A stretch of DNA of 64,000 bases from Arthrobacter rhombi (GTDB lineage Bacteria; Actinomycetota; Actinomycetes; Actinomycetales; Micrococcaceae): positions 62,001 to 126,000 of the forward strand of contig NZ_FUHW01000038.1 of assembly GCF_900163545.1 (NCBI RefSeq), written 5' to 3'. A program made the translations under genes and the position numbers. The notes beneath the pieces are model-generated. The model was not told the origin of the DNA and did not search any database. It saw only the letters and a program-made list of their open reading frames with translations. Numbering within the stretch: position 1 is the first letter of the stretch; the number at the start of each line of letters is the position of its first letter. Positions 8,365 to 17,847 of the stretch are shown here, one piece after another.

Positions 8365-9500
8365 TGGCTGCCTCCGTTTAAGAGATCGAGTCCTGCTTCG
8401 TCCACGCCGAGGGCCGTGCCCGAGAGTACGACGACGGCGCGGTCCGCGTCTGGTTGCAGACCCAGGTAGGTGGCGAAGCCGCCGGTCATCCCGTTGTGCC
8501 AGATGACTTCGTGGTCATCCGATGATTGGCCGGTTCCGGAAGTGATCATCCAGGCCAGCCCCACCTTCCCGTCGGTTGCGTTGTCAGCAACCGGGTCCAG
8601 GCTCGTTCTGCCGGGGACGGTCCCATCGAGTACTGCTTGAGCCAACAGCACCAGGTCCTCTGCCGTGGAATGGATTCCGCCGGCCGGTGCGAACCCATCC
8701 ATGGGCCAGGCGGCGGCAACATGTCCGGAAGCCAAATGCCCGGTGGCCATCGGCGTTGGCAACCGTGGTGCTGAGCCCTGCGTGGCAGAGCTGGTGCCGG
8801 CATCCACCGGCTGAACCCAGGTGCGGTCCATCCCCAGCGGACCGGTGATCCGCTCCTTGACGAGTTGGGGATAACTGGTTCCCGCGACCTGGGCCAGTGC
8901 CTGCCCCAGCAAGGCCGCTCCGAAGTTCGAATAGGCGAAGCCGGGATCCTCATCCGGGTGGGAGTTGCGTCCCAGCTTGATCACTTCGTCGACGGACTGG
9001 GCGCTGGAATTCGTGTTGGCGAACTGTGCAAGGAAGCCTCCGACGAAAAAGGGTACCGATCTCGGCATGCGGGGCAGGCCGGAGGTGTGGGTCGCGAGTT
9101 GTTGGAGGGTGATGGCCCCGGAACCGTCGGTGGGATAGCCGAAGACCTCTCCCAGCGTCGTGTTGGCGGTGACCTCTTCGCGGTCAATGGCATCGGCCAG
9201 CAGCATCCCGCCGAAGACCTTGCTGATCGAACCGACCTCGAAGGCCGTGTGCTCGTCGGCCCCGCGCCCGGCGAAGTCCACCGTGCCGTCGTGGATGACG
9301 GCGGCAGCAAAGTCTCCCGAAGGTGCCCCGGGGCCTTCGGTAATTCGGGTGGCCAACCCGTGGTCGCCGGTGGGTGCCTCCGCGGGCAGGGCGCGCGGTG
9401 CGGCGACCACCAACACGGCGATCGTGGCTGCCGCGATGACCCAGGGAATCCTCCGGTTCGTCTTCCGTGGGTGACGGTCGGTGGAGGGAGAAGAAAGCAT
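8361..9500 (-). CDS. Membrane-anchored serine hydrolase, beta-lactamase/D,D-peptidase (class C-like) family
   Basis: A 379-aa protein of the beta-lactamase (AmpC/PBP4*-like) family. It has a basic N-terminus and an uncleaved-looking helix (WVIAAATIAVLVVAAPRAL). The catalytic SxxK is in EVGSISKVFGG (Ser near residue 91), YxN is in FAYSNFGAALLG, and the third motif is HNG in IWHNGMTGGFATYLG, giving a full active-site set. Family members are D,D-carboxypeptidases, esterases or beta-lactamases. ATG 9500 was chosen over an upstream TTG because the putative -10 and operators sit just before it. It heads a three-gene operon. Confidence 0.85.
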   Translation of the reverse strand: MLSSPSTDRHPRKTNRRIPWVIAAATIAVLVVAAPRALPAEAPTGDHGLATRITEGPGAPSGDFAAAVIHDGTVDFAGRGADEHTAFEVGSISKVFGGMLLADAIDREEVTANTTLGEVFGYPTDGSGAITLQQLATHTSGLPRMPRSVPFFVGGFLAQFANTNSSAQSVDEVIKLGRNSHPDEDPGFAYSNFGAALLGQALAQVAGTSYPQLVKERITGPLGMDRTWVQPVDAGTSSATQGSAPRLPTPMATGHLASGHVAAAWPMDGFAPAGGIHSTAEDLVLLAQAVLDGTVPGRTSLDPVADNATDGKVGLAWMITSGTGQSSDDHEVIWHNGMTGGFATYLGLQPDADRAVVVLSGTALGVDEAGLDLLNGGSQ

Positions 9501-9503
9501 GGC

Positions 9504-9549
9504 GTCAATATTTCCTTGACACTGACGTGGTGTCAATATGTTCTTGACA
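9504..9549 (-). promoter_or_regulatory. Paired palindromic operators over the serine-hydrolase promoter
   Basis: Two 18-bp elements, GTCAATATTTCCTTGACA (9504-9521) and GTCAATATGTTCTTGACA (9532-9549), match at 16 of 18 positions. Each is an inverted repeat of the form GTCAA-N8-TTGAC, and they are spaced 28 bp apart. On the minus strand a TTGACA (9536-9531) and AAATAT (9513-9508) with a 17-bp spacer form a plausible promoter that would start within a few bases of ATG 9500, suggesting a leaderless transcript. Repressor binding here would block the operon. The binding protein is unknown. Confidence 0.65.
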
Positions 9550-9617
9550 TATTTTTTTGTGGGCTATGCCGCCGGTGCATTCGCTCTTCTACAAGCAATC
9601 GAAGTACGGTTGGGTGT

Positions 9618-10427
9618 GTGTTGAAGACTGCCCTGAAGCCCAAATGGATCCTCGCTCTGCTGGGGGCCCTTTTGTTGGCGAGCGGCTTCGTGCTGCTGAG
9701 CCAGTGGCAGTTCTCCAGATCCCAGGATGCGCCGCCGCCGCCGGTATCCACCACCGAATCATCGGTGCCGTTGACCGACCACTTCGAGCCCGAAACGGTG
9801 ATGTTCGAATCGGTTGCTGACCAAGTCGTGACAGCCAAGGGGCGCTTTCTGAAGGATAAGGAAGTCCTGGTGAGAGGCCGCGTCCAAGACGGAACCCAGG
9901 GATTCTGGGTCGTCTCTGCCTTCGCCGTCGACGGTGTACCGGATAAGAACACGATCCCCGTTGTCCGGGGCTGGCAGCCCGAATCGACGACGCCGCCGGC
10001 CGCTCCGGCCGGCGAGCTGGAAGTCACCGGTCGGCTGCTTCCCACCGAAGCGCCGATCGACCAGAAGCCCGATGGCGATCCGGCATTGCGCTCCCTCTCG
10101 GTCGCCGAACTCATCAACATCTGGGACGTGCCTTCCTATAGCGGCTTCATCGTCGCCTCCCAGGTCACCGGCCCCGATGGGGCGGACGCTGGTGCGACGT
10201 CCGTCGGGTTGGACGAGGTCACTGTTGGACCCCAACCCCAAGAACAGCCGCTGAACTGGCTGAATATCTTCTACGGCATCGAATGGGTCGTCTTCGCAGG
10301 CTTTGCCGTCTTCCTCTGGTGGCGTCTGGTCGTCGACGACTACCGGCGTCAACAAGAAGACATCGAAGACGCTCTGGCCGAAGCCCAGGCAGCAACCAAC
10401 CCCCCGACTCATGAGGACCAGCAGTGA
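9618..10427 (+). CDS. SURF1-family cytochrome oxidase biogenesis protein
   Basis: A 269-aa protein with the SURF1 layout: an N-terminal helix (WILALLGALLLASGFVLLSQ, followed by WQFSRSQ), an extracytoplasmic domain with the family pattern GRVQDGTQGFWVVSAF and VVRGWQPE, and a C-terminal helix (EWVVFAGFAVFLWWRLV) followed by a charged cytosolic tail. SURF1 proteins assist haem-copper oxidase assembly. I chose GTG 9618 (or TTG 9621), because the open frame upstream runs antisense to the serine hydrolase and has no SURF1 similarity. The stop overlaps the next start (GTGA), showing co-translation with the DUF3817 gene. Confidence 0.87.
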   Translation: MLKTALKPKWILALLGALLLASGFVLLSQWQFSRSQDAPPPPVSTTESSVPLTDHFEPETVMFESVADQVVTAKGRFLKDKEVLVRGRVQDGTQGFWVVSAFAVDGVPDKNTIPVVRGWQPESTTPPAAPAGELEVTGRLLPTEAPIDQKPDGDPALRSLSVAELINIWDVPSYSGFIVASQVTGPDGADAGATSVGLDEVTVGPQPQEQPLNWLNIFYGIEWVVFAGFAVFLWWRLVVDDYRRQQEDIEDALAEAQAATNPPTHEDQQ

Positions 10428-10828
10428 CCCAGCAACCCAGTCCAGCACCCCGCAAGCGCCGCTTCGCCGGAACGCCAGCACAAATCCGCACGGCAGCAAC
10501 CTTCTATCGCGTGCTCGCCTACGCCACCGGCGTGATGTTGCTCTTGCTCTGCGTGGAGATGATCGCCAAATATGCCTTCAGCTTCGAGGCCTACCTCGGC
10601 TCGCTGAACCTCTCCACCACGGTGTTGATCGTCCACGGCTGGATGTACGTGATTTACCTGCTGGCCGATTTCAACCTGTGGTCCAAAATGCGCTGGCCCT
10701 TCAGCCGGTTCATCACGATCGCCCTGGGCGGGGTCGTGCCGTTGCTCTCGTTCTACATGGAAAAAAAGGTCCACGGGGAGGTCGAACGGGAGCTGCGTGA
10801 ACACCCCGAGGCGGCCAAACGCTACTGA
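10424..10828 (+). CDS. DUF3817 family integral membrane protein
   Basis: A 134-aa protein with three hydrophobic helices (about residues 27-47, 65-83 and 92-110) and the family patterns FYRVLAYATGVMLLLLCVEM and VHGWMYVIYLLADFNLW. The domain is common between SURF1 and guaA in actinobacteria; its function is unknown. It starts at GTG inside the SURF1 stop and ends 63 bp before guaA. Confidence 0.85.
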   Translation: MTQQPSPAPRKRRFAGTPAQIRTAATFYRVLAYATGVMLLLLCVEMIAKYAFSFEAYLGSLNLSTTVLIVHGWMYVIYLLADFNLWSKMRWPFSRFITIALGGVVPLLSFYMEKKVHGEVERELREHPEAAKRY

Positions 10829-10891
10829 GGAAAAACGCGGTCCCGAGGGTGAAGGTGCGGTCGACGCCCGCTGGCGACTAAGCTGGAGCGC

Positions 10892-12478
10892 GTGAGCAAC
10901 CCAGCACCCACCCCAGAGCACCAGCCGGTTCTGGTCGTCGACTACGGAGCCCAGTACGCGCAGCTGATCGCACGCCGCGTCCGTGAGGCCAATGTGTATT
11001 CGGAGATCGTTCCGCACACCTTTACGACCGAGCAGATCTTGGCCAAGAATCCAGCGGCCATCATCCTCTCCGGCGGGCCCTCCAGCGTTTACGCTGACGG
11101 TGCCCCGAGCGTCGGCTCAGACCTCTTCGAGGCCGGTGTGCCGGTCTTGGGCATCTGTTACGGCTTCCAAGCGATGGCCAACGCCCTGGGCGGAAAAGTC
11201 GCCCAGACCGGCCTGCGGGAATACGGGTCCACCGATGCCACCTCCACCGGGGTCTCACGCTCCCTGCTGGCCGGACTGCCGGAGGACCAGCAGGTCTGGA
11301 TGAGCCACGGCGACTCGGTGCACGAAGCACCGGAAGGCTTCGACGTCCTGGCCTCCACCGAAGGCGCCCCCGTGGCGGCCTTCGCCAACGAAGACAAACG
11401 ACTCTTCGGCGTCCAATGGCACCCCGAGGTCAAGCACTCGGTCTATGGGCAGCGGGTTCTGGAGAACTTCCTGTTCAACGGTGCCGGCCTGGAACCGAGC
11501 TGGAACACCGGGAACATCCTTGAGGAGCAGGTCGCCCGCATCCGCGGGCAGGTCGGTTCCGGCCGGGCGATCTGCGGTCTGTCCGGCGGTGTTGATTCGG
11601 CCGTCGCGGCAGCGCTGGTCCAGGAAGCCATCGGCGACCAACTGACCTGTGTTTTCGTCAACCACGGACTACTGCGCGAAGGCGAAGCCGAACAGGTTGA
11701 ACGCGATTTCGTCGCGGCCACCGGCGCCAAGCTGCATGTCGCGGACGAACGTGAACGCTTCCTGAGCGCGTTGAAGGACGTCACCGACCCCGAAACCAAA
11801 CGTAAGATCATCGGCCGCGAATTTATCCGCGCGTTCGAAGCCGCCGAGGCAGCGATCATGTCCGAAGCAGCAGATACCGGCGAACCGGTGCGCTTCCTGG
11901 TCCAAGGCACCCTCTACCCCGACGTCGTCGAATCCGGGGGCGGCGAAGGTGCTGCAAACATCAAGAGCCACCACAACGTCGGTGGTCTGCCCGAGGACCT
12001 GCAGTTCGAGCTCGTCGAACCACTCCGCGAACTGTTCAAGGATGAGGTTCGTGCCGTCGGAGCCCAATTGGGCCTGCCAGCCGAAATCGTGCAGCGTCAG
12101 CCCTTCCCCGGCCCGGGGCTGGGCATCCGCATCATCGGCTCGGTGGATGAGGAACGGCTGGAGCTGCTGCGCAAGGCCGATGCCATCGCCCGCGCGGAAC
12201 TGACCAACGCCGGGCTTGATCAGGAGGTCTGGCAGATGCCCGTCGTCCTGTTGGCCGACGTGCGTTCGGTCGGCGTTCAAGGCGACGGCCGCACCTACGG
12301 GCATCCGATCGTTTTGCGTCCGGTGTCCTCCGAGGACGCCATGACCGCGGACTGGTCACGGCTGCCCTACGATCTGCTCGCGCGGATCTCCAACCGGATC
12401 ACCAACGAGGTCGATGGGGTCAACCGGGTGGTCTTGGACGTCACCAGCAAGCCCCCGGGAACCATCGAATGGGAGTAG
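10892..12478 (+). CDS. guaA: GMP synthase (glutamine-hydrolysing)
   Basis: A 528-aa two-domain enzyme converting XMP, glutamine and ATP to GMP. The N-terminal class I glutamine amidotransferase has the nucleophile Cys in [12 protein letters not shown] (near residue 91) and the His/Glu pair in [11 protein letters not shown] (near residue 180). The ATP-pyrophosphatase P-loop is [15 protein letters not shown] (near 230). The C-terminal dimerisation and XMP-binding part ends in the canonical [16 protein letters not shown]. Length is standard. The start is GTG. A hairpin follows the stop. With the GuaB3-like gene at 4-5 kb, this window holds two guanine-nucleotide genes, but they are not linked in an operon. 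Confidence 0.97.
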   Translation: MSNPAPTPEHQPVLVVDYGAQYAQLIARRVREANVYSEIVPHTFTTEQILAKNPAAIILSGGPSSVYADGAPSVGSDLFEAGVPVLGICYGFQAMANALGGKVAQTGLREYGSTDATSTGVSRSLLAGLPEDQQVWMSHGDSVHEAPEGFDVLASTEGAPVAAFANEDKRLFGVQWHPEVKHSVYGQRVLENFLFNGAGLEPSWNTGNILEEQVARIRGQVGSGRAICGLSGGVDSAVAAALVQEAIGDQLTCVFVNHGLLREGEAEQVERDFVAATGAKLHVADERERFLSALKDVTDPETKRKIIGREFIRAFEAAEAAIMSEAADTGEPVRFLVQGTLYPDVVESGGGEGAANIKSHHNVGGLPEDLQFELVEPLRELFKDEVRAVGAQLGLPAEIVQRQPFPGPGLGIRIIGSVDEERLELLRKADAIARAELTNAGLDQEVWQMPVVLLADVRSVGVQGDGRTYGHPIVLRPVSSEDAMTADWSRLPYDLLARISNRITNEVDGVNRVVLDVTSKPPGTIEWE

Positions 12479-12484
12479 GCCCAC

Positions 12485-12537
12485 GGCCCCGTCGGGGCCT
12501 GAGCTGAGGTGAAGGGAGGGCATCAGGCCCTCTCTTC
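12485..12537 (+). terminator. Tandem hairpins after guaA
   Basis: GGCCCC/GGGGCC (12485-12499, 3-nt loop) is followed by an 11-bp stem with one G-U pair, GAAGGGAGGGC/GCCCTCTCTTC (12511-12537, 5-nt loop). There is no strong T-run. This probably ends the SURF1-DUF3817-guaA transcript. Confidence 0.65.
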
Positions 12538-12701
12538 GCTGGCTTAACCCGTCGTGGACGTGTTGCGATCAAGCACCGAGGTGCCGGGGTCGCGTACCTT
12601 AAGTAGTGGCGTGCGCTGAGGATTGCGTACTGGCCGATCTCCATCACCCCGCGCTGGGCGGGTTCTGACGGGGGACCAAATGTGAGGAAGGTGGTGTTCC
12701 G

Positions 12702-15700
12702 GTGGTAGGGACGCAACAAGGCGAGGCAGCATTGACCGATTGGCTAGAGAAGCTCGGTCCGGGTGCGGGAACCGATACCCTGCTGCGCTTTGCCGGTTCG
12801 ACGTCCAACTGCATCGACATCACCCACGCCCACCCCTCGGGGTTGGCACAGTTCCTGGCCGGCCGGCGCACCCGCCTGTCCATGCTCCTGCGTGACGTCG
12901 ACGCCTATAACCAGGGCCGCCGCACCGCACGGGCATTGCGCGCGAAGATCCGCGAACTCTCCGAGGACCGCGGCATCGATGTGGGATACCTCGCTTCCGG
13001 CGTGGCGACCTGGCGGGCTGTCCAAGATGGTCGTTCCGAACAGTTCAGCGCCCCGATCATGCTCGGGCGGATTTCGTTGACCCAGCGGGAAGGACAGGAA
13101 GAAGACGAAGTCCAGCTGGCCGGGCGAGCCCAGGTGAACCCGGCGCTGGTGCGCTACTTCCAGGAGCAGCAAGGACTGGACATCGACGTGGAGGCCCTCG
13201 AAGGCGCCGCGTATATGACCGCCCGGTTCGATCCGCGCCGCGCGTTGGACACCCTGCGGGAGCAGGTGGCTTCCCTGCCGGGAACCGTCATCGAACACCG
13301 TTTGCTCGTATCGACCTTCGCTGATTTGGCAGATCCCGCCGACCCCTCGCGCATCGACGTCACCCACCCGGTGATTTCCCGCCTGCTGGACGAGGACGCC
13401 GGCGAGGAAGTCGTCGTGCAGGAACCCGAGGTCACCGTCCTGAGCAGCGACGAACGTCATCCCGCGGACGAGGCCCTGGTCCTGGACGCGGATGCCAGCC
13501 AGCAGGAGGTCCTCGACCTGGTCGATGCCGGGGAATCCGTCGTCGTCTCCAGCCCACCCGGAACCGGGCAGACCCAAACGGCCGTCAACGCCGCGGCGAT
13601 CTTGGCCGGCCAAGGCAAACGGGTGCTCATCGTGGCCGAACGCCGGGAAACCGCGCGGAGCCTGACCGAAAAATTGGCCGAACTTGATCTGGCGTCCATG
13701 GCCCTGCGCCTGTCGCCAGAGGTCGGGCCCGAGGAACTGCGCGACCAGCTAACCCAGGCGATCCTGCGGAACGAACGTGCCGCCGAACCACAGCTGGGTC
13801 AGCTCCACCAGCGTCTGACCGAGCACCGCCATGCCCTCCTGGACCACGTGAACTCCCTCCACGATGTGCGCAGCCGTTGGGGATGTTCGCCCTACCAGGC
13901 GATGCAGGAACTGGCCCGCCTCACCTCCATGGACCCGGCACCGGCCACCTCGGTTCGGCTCAAACGCTCCGTATTGGACAGCATCAGCGACCGCGAAGAA
14001 ACAGCGGTGCGACTGCGCCGGGCTGCCGAAGTCGGCAGTTTCACCGCCTCCACCACGGCCAGCCCCTGGTACGGGGCGCGCCTACGCAATCGTCGGGAGA
14101 CCGATGACGCCTTGGAGATTGCCAGCTCATTGGCAGAAGACCTGCCCAAACTGCACGCCCAGATGCTCAAGGTCGCCGAACACTCAGAAATCACCCTGGG
14201 GGAGACCTTCGTGGAATGGGGTGCCCAGCTGGACCTGCTGGTGGCTGTCCGCGGGTCCCTGGACAAATTCGAACCGGATATCTTCGACCGTTCGGTCGAG
14301 GACCTCATCAGCGCCACCGCCAGCTCCTCGTGGCGCCGAGAACGCGGTATCGAGATGAGCTCCATCACCCGTTCGCGGCTTCGCCGTGTGGCCAAGGAAT
14401 ACGTGCGCCCCGGTGTACATATCTCCGATCTGCACACCTCCATCATCGAGGTCCAGCAGCAGCGCGAAATGTGGAATAGCTATGCCACGAGCCAGCGGCA
14501 TCCCAAGGTTCCCACCGGACTCATCGAACTGAATAAGGCCTACCTCGACGCCGCAGCGCGGATTGCCCGACTCGATGAGGCCCTGGCCCCCGTGGACGCC
14601 GATGACGAACTGCAGCACCTGCCGCTGGAGGAGCTGGTGACCCGGCTGAAGGACCTCGTTGACGACGAGAACGCCTTGCACGTCTTGCCCGAACGCACCC
14701 TGGTCCTGGAGCAACTGCGTGAACAGGGACTCGGTGAACTGCTCGAGGATCTGGCCGAACGCGAAGTCGACGCCGATGAGGTGGCTGCCGAGCTGGATCT
14801 GGCCTGGTGGCAGTCGGCCTTGGAGGCCATGATCTCCGGTGACGAATACCTGGCCATGTCCGACGGCGCGAGCCTGCGCCGACTTGAGGCCGAATACCGC
14901 CTGGCCGACAACGCCCATATCGCTTCGGGCGCCTCACGCCTGAGGTGGCAACTGGCCCAACGGTGGAAGGCAGCTTTGGCCGACCACCGGGCCGCCTCCC
15001 GTGAACTGCGTTCCCTGCTCAAGAACGGCGAGCCCACCTTGGAGGACGTCGCCGGTCTGGGGGTCGGACTGGTCAACGCCCTGGTCCCTGTCTGGATCGG
15101 TTCCCCGCTACTGATCCCCGCCGTCGTCCCCGAAGATGTCGAATTCGACGCAGTGATCCTGCTCGATGCTGATGCCCTGTCGCTCCGTTCGGCGGTGGGC
15201 TCCATCAGCCGTTCGGGACAGGTCATCGCCTTCGGCGACGCCATGCTGGGCAAACCGCGTGGCTTCAACGTCTCGGTCGATCCCACCGCCTCGGCCCGTG
15301 CACCCCACGAACCAGCCAGCACCTTCGAGGAACTCTCCACCGTGCTGCCCCTGCGGCGCTTGCGCACCGTGTACCGGGGCGTCGATGAGGGACTGACCGA
15401 AGCCTTGGGGCGTGCCTACTATTCGGGATCGCTGCACCGGCTGCCGGCCGCCCGGGCGATGTCCGGGGGAACCCCCTCGCTGTCGGTGGACTATGTTCCG
15501 GACGGAACAGGGATGCCCGGTTCGGGCGGGGAATCGGTGGAGACGACCGTCGCTGAAGTCAACCGGGTCGTGGATCTGGTCTTTAGCCATATCCGCCGCC
15601 GGCCGCACCGTTCCCTGGCAGTGATCGCCGCGAACCAGCGTCACGCCGCCAGGATCGCCGAGGCCATTTCCCTGCAGCTGCCCAACCATCCGGGGGCGCA

Positions 15701-16610
15701 GCCCTTCTTCAAGGAACGCGTGGAAGCCTTCCAGGTTTCTTCGGTGGAACGTGCCCACGGGTTGGTCCGTGATGCCGTGATCTTCTCGCTCGGCTACGGG
15801 CGGACCCCGCATGGCAAGAGCCTGCACGATTTCGGTGCACTGTCCTCGGAACGTGGCGACGAGCTCTTCGTGACCGGGGTGACACGTTCACGCGACCTGC
15901 TGCATCTGGTCAGCGCCGTGGCACCCGAGGACATGGATATGGACCGGGTGACCGGCGGGGCCCGACAATTCATCGAGTTGGTGGGCCGTGTGCTCTCCGG
16001 CGAATCAGGTGTCACCGGTGATGGGCACCCCTTGGAGGACCCGCTGGTAGCGGATCTGAAGGAGCGGCTCGAAGCCGCCGGGGCCATCGTGAAGGAACGC
16101 TACCGTGGTGTGCTGGATCTTGCCGCCCAGGCAGCGGATACGAGCGAAGGGGCCGAGCTGCCGTTGGCCGTCGTCTCCGATGGGACCGAAGAGTACCGGA
16201 ACATGACCGTGCGTGAACGCAGCCGTCTGCGCCCGCAACTCCTGGAGACCATGGGATGGCGCTATATCCCCTTGTGGACGATCGACGTGTTCTCGGACCC
16301 GGCCAGCATCGCCTCCACTATGGCACGTTACCTGGGTCTGGGTGACCCGGCAGATACCCACCACCATCGGGAGGATGACATGGGAGCCGACGAGCAGGAT
16401 CAGAGCCGGGCCGGCCAGGATGAAACGTCCACCGCCGGCCGTCACGCCGCCGATCTAGGTGCCGGTGCTCCAGCAGATCGCACCGCAGGACAGGGATCCG
16501 ACCCGGTGCTCCCGACCCGGGCCGGTGACGATGACCCGCGGGGCTGGGGCGATAGCGAGGGAAACCACGACCAGTGGTTGCGCGAACAGCGTCCTCCGCA
16601 CTGGGGCTAG
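12702..16610 (+). CDS. Large helicase-like P-loop protein with an altered Walker A motif
   Basis: A 1302-aa protein resembling superfamily I (DNA2/NAM7-type) helicase-like ATPases of actinobacteria. The P-loop region is VVVSSPPGTGQTQTAVNAAA near residues 283-302. The invariant Lys of GxGK[ST] reads Gln here (GTGQT). A long mostly helical insert follows. The C-terminal helicase core appears around 1010-1070 (VSSVERAHGLVRDAVIFSLG and VTRSRDLLHLVSAV). Beyond 1100 comes a domain with RPQLLETMGWRYIPLWTIDV, like nuclease-related tails of the family, then an acidic disordered end. GTG 12702 was chosen. Nucleic-acid substrate and ATPase activity are unknown. The 3' end overlaps the convergent SAF gene by 4 bp. 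Confidence 0.72.
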   Translation: MVGTQQGEAALTDWLEKLGPGAGTDTLLRFAGSTSNCIDITHAHPSGLAQFLAGRRTRLSMLLRDVDAYNQGRRTARALRAKIRELSEDRGIDVGYLASGVATWRAVQDGRSEQFSAPIMLGRISLTQREGQEEDEVQLAGRAQVNPALVRYFQEQQGLDIDVEALEGAAYMTARFDPRRALDTLREQVASLPGTVIEHRLLVSTFADLADPADPSRIDVTHPVISRLLDEDAGEEVVVQEPEVTVLSSDERHPADEALVLDADASQQEVLDLVDAGESVVVSSPPGTGQTQTAVNAAAILAGQGKRVLIVAERRETARSLTEKLAELDLASMALRLSPEVGPEELRDQLTQAILRNERAAEPQLGQLHQRLTEHRHALLDHVNSLHDVRSRWGCSPYQAMQELARLTSMDPAPATSVRLKRSVLDSISDREETAVRLRRAAEVGSFTASTTASPWYGARLRNRRETDDALEIASSLAEDLPKLHAQMLKVAEHSEITLGETFVEWGAQLDLLVAVRGSLDKFEPDIFDRSVEDLISATASSSWRRERGIEMSSITRSRLRRVAKEYVRPGVHISDLHTSIIEVQQQREMWNSYATSQRHPKVPTGLIELNKAYLDAAARIARLDEALAPVDADDELQHLPLEELVTRLKDLVDDENALHVLPERTLVLEQLREQGLGELLEDLAEREVDADEVAAELDLAWWQSALEAMISGDEYLAMSDGASLRRLEAEYRLADNAHIASGASRLRWQLAQRWKAALADHRAASRELRSLLKNGEPTLEDVAGLGVGLVNALVPVWIGSPLLIPAVVPEDVEFDAVILLDADALSLRSAVGSISRSGQVIAFGDAMLGKPRGFNVSVDPTASARAPHEPASTFEELSTVLPLRRLRTVYRGVDEGLTEALGRAYYSGSLHRLPAARAMSGGTPSLSVDYVPDGTGMPGSGGESVETTVAEVNRVVDLVFSHIRRRPHRSLAVIAANQRHAARIAEAISLQLPNHPGAQPFFKERVEAFQVSSVERAHGLVRDAVIFSLGYGRTPHGKSLHDFGALSSERGDELFVTGVTRSRDLLHLVSAVAPEDMDMDRVTGGARQFIELVGRVLSGESGVTGDGHPLEDPLVADLKERLEAAGAIVKERYRGVLDLAAQAADTSEGAELPLAVVSDGTEEYRNMTVRERSRLRPQLLETMGWRYIPLWTIDVFSDPASIASTMARYLGLGDPADTHHHREDDMGADEQDQSRAGQDETSTAGRHAADLGAGAPADRTAGQGSDPVLPTRAGDDDPRGWGDSEGNHDQWLREQRPPHWG

Positions 16611-17296
16611 GGGACACCGGGGCCGACGAGGACCAGGAAGATCCGTCCGCGGGCGGCAGCCCCCGCCAGTGCAGCCGAATCCTCTTGTGATGCGGCGACG
16701 ACGACCATGCCCGCAGCCTGTCCCGAATCGAGCCAGGTGTCGGCCGAACCGGTGGGCACCCACAACACCGGGACCTTGCGGGCAATGACCTTGGAGTCAA
16801 CGGCCCGTTCATAGCCATTGCCTTGGCTGAGGACGACGTCGACGAGTTGGCCGGGGGAGAGCAGCCCAATGGTTTCGGGATCGCTGGGCCTGACGGGGAC
16901 GGCGACGGTCCCGGAAGCTGTTCCCGTCAGGAGCCCCGGTCCGACCAGCATGGCCGAAGCCACCGGAGAGCCCGAGGCCGCAGGAAAAGCCAATTGTTGC
17001 CCGAGAACGGCTTCGACGTCATCGAGGATGCCGGGCGGCAGGGCCTCACGCGCCAAATGGGCGACCCGTACCGACGAGGCATCCAGCACGGCTCCCGAGG
17101 GAAGATCCCGGGTAGCAACGACGACGGCAGACGTCTCGGTGTGCTCGGGGGCCACGGCCGAGAGGGCAACGGCCACCGTCAACGCGGCCAAGGCAGCAAC
17201 CAGCGGGCGGCGATAACGGGCCAGTACTTCACGCCAGGAGCGCCGGTACCCGGTGCTTCGGCCGCTGGCTGCCATCCGGCGTTCTCTGCTTCTCAT
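16607..17296 (-). CDS. SAF-domain protein (CpaB/RcpC-like)
   Basis: A 229-aa protein with one N-terminal helix (RPLVAALAALTVAVALSAVA, residues 31-50) and then a SAF domain beginning VVVATRDLPSGAVLDASSV. This arrangement is the CpaB/RcpC layout of Flp-type pilus assembly proteins, placed outside the membrane. No other pilus gene is nearby. In actinobacteria it is commonly found beside fmdB and the cyclo-ligase gene, as here. The start at 17296 is the first in frame; Met at 17275 is an alternative. Confidence 0.75.
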   Translation of the reverse strand: MRSRERRMAASGRSTGYRRSWREVLARYRRPLVAALAALTVAVALSAVAPEHTETSAVVVATRDLPSGAVLDASSVRVAHLAREALPPGILDDVEAVLGQQLAFPAASGSPVASAMLVGPGLLTGTASGTVAVPVRPSDPETIGLLSPGQLVDVVLSQGNGYERAVDSKVIARKVPVLWVPTGSADTWLDSGQAAGMVVVAASQEDSAALAGAAARGRIFLVLVGPGVP

Positions 17297-17398
17297 GCTT
17301 CCAGTGGAAGCTCAACGGGCCGTAGTGTCCGCCCAGTAGATGCCGGTTGTGGATGAGGGCGCCGCCGATGGAAGCCCAGTCCACCTGTGGGGTGCCGG

Positions 17399-17755
17399 TC
17401 AGGAGTTCGAGGAGACCTTTTGCCCCGCGGAGGAGGCGGAGGAGGAATCCGAGGACGCGGCCGCCGAGGAACTCGACGAGGAGCTGGAGGAAGAATCCGC
17501 GGTGGAGGAAGAATCCGATCCGCTGGTCTTGGACCCGGAGGATGACTCCGTGCTCGCCGGGGCGGAACCGTTGGAACTATTCCGTGAATCCGTCCGGTAG
17601 AAGCCCGACCCCTTGAAGACAACACCGACGCTGTTGAACTTCTTACGCAGCAATCCTTGGCACTCGGGGCATTCGGTCAGCGAATCCTCGCTGAAGGACT
17701 GCACGGTGTCGAAGGTGTGGCCGCAATCCTTGCAGGCGTAGGCATATGTAGGCAT
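17399..17755 (-). CDS. FmdB-family zinc-ribbon protein with a poly-serine tail
   Basis: A 118-aa protein. The first 55 residues are a typical FmdB/regulatory zinc ribbon: MPTYAYACKDCGHTFDTVQS supplies the first Cys pair (CKDC) and TECPECQG the second (CPEC), so one zinc ion is expected. From about residue 60 the chain is nearly all Ser with Ala, Gly, Thr and Lys, a low-complexity tail. ATG 17755 was chosen because the zinc ribbon starts there, as in homologues. The function of FmdB-like proteins is not established. Confidence 0.88.
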   Translation of the reverse strand: MPTYAYACKDCGHTFDTVQSFSEDSLTECPECQGLLRKKFNSVGVVFKGSGFYRTDSRNSSNGSAPASTESSSGSKTSGSDSSSTADSSSSSSSSSSAAASSDSSSASSAGQKVSSNS

Positions 17756-17847
17756 GATCTTCCTTCGTTGCACTGGTCTCGGCGGAGGGCCTGTGCGGTC
17801 CATCGAGGCCTTTTTGGCACTCACATCCGTCGAGTGCCAATTCTACC

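Noticed and set aside
8865..9617. 520-aa version of the SURF1 protein starting at 8865
   Set aside because: Everything before 9618 is antisense to the serine hydrolase with its catalytic motifs; the SURF1 helix begins at 9618.
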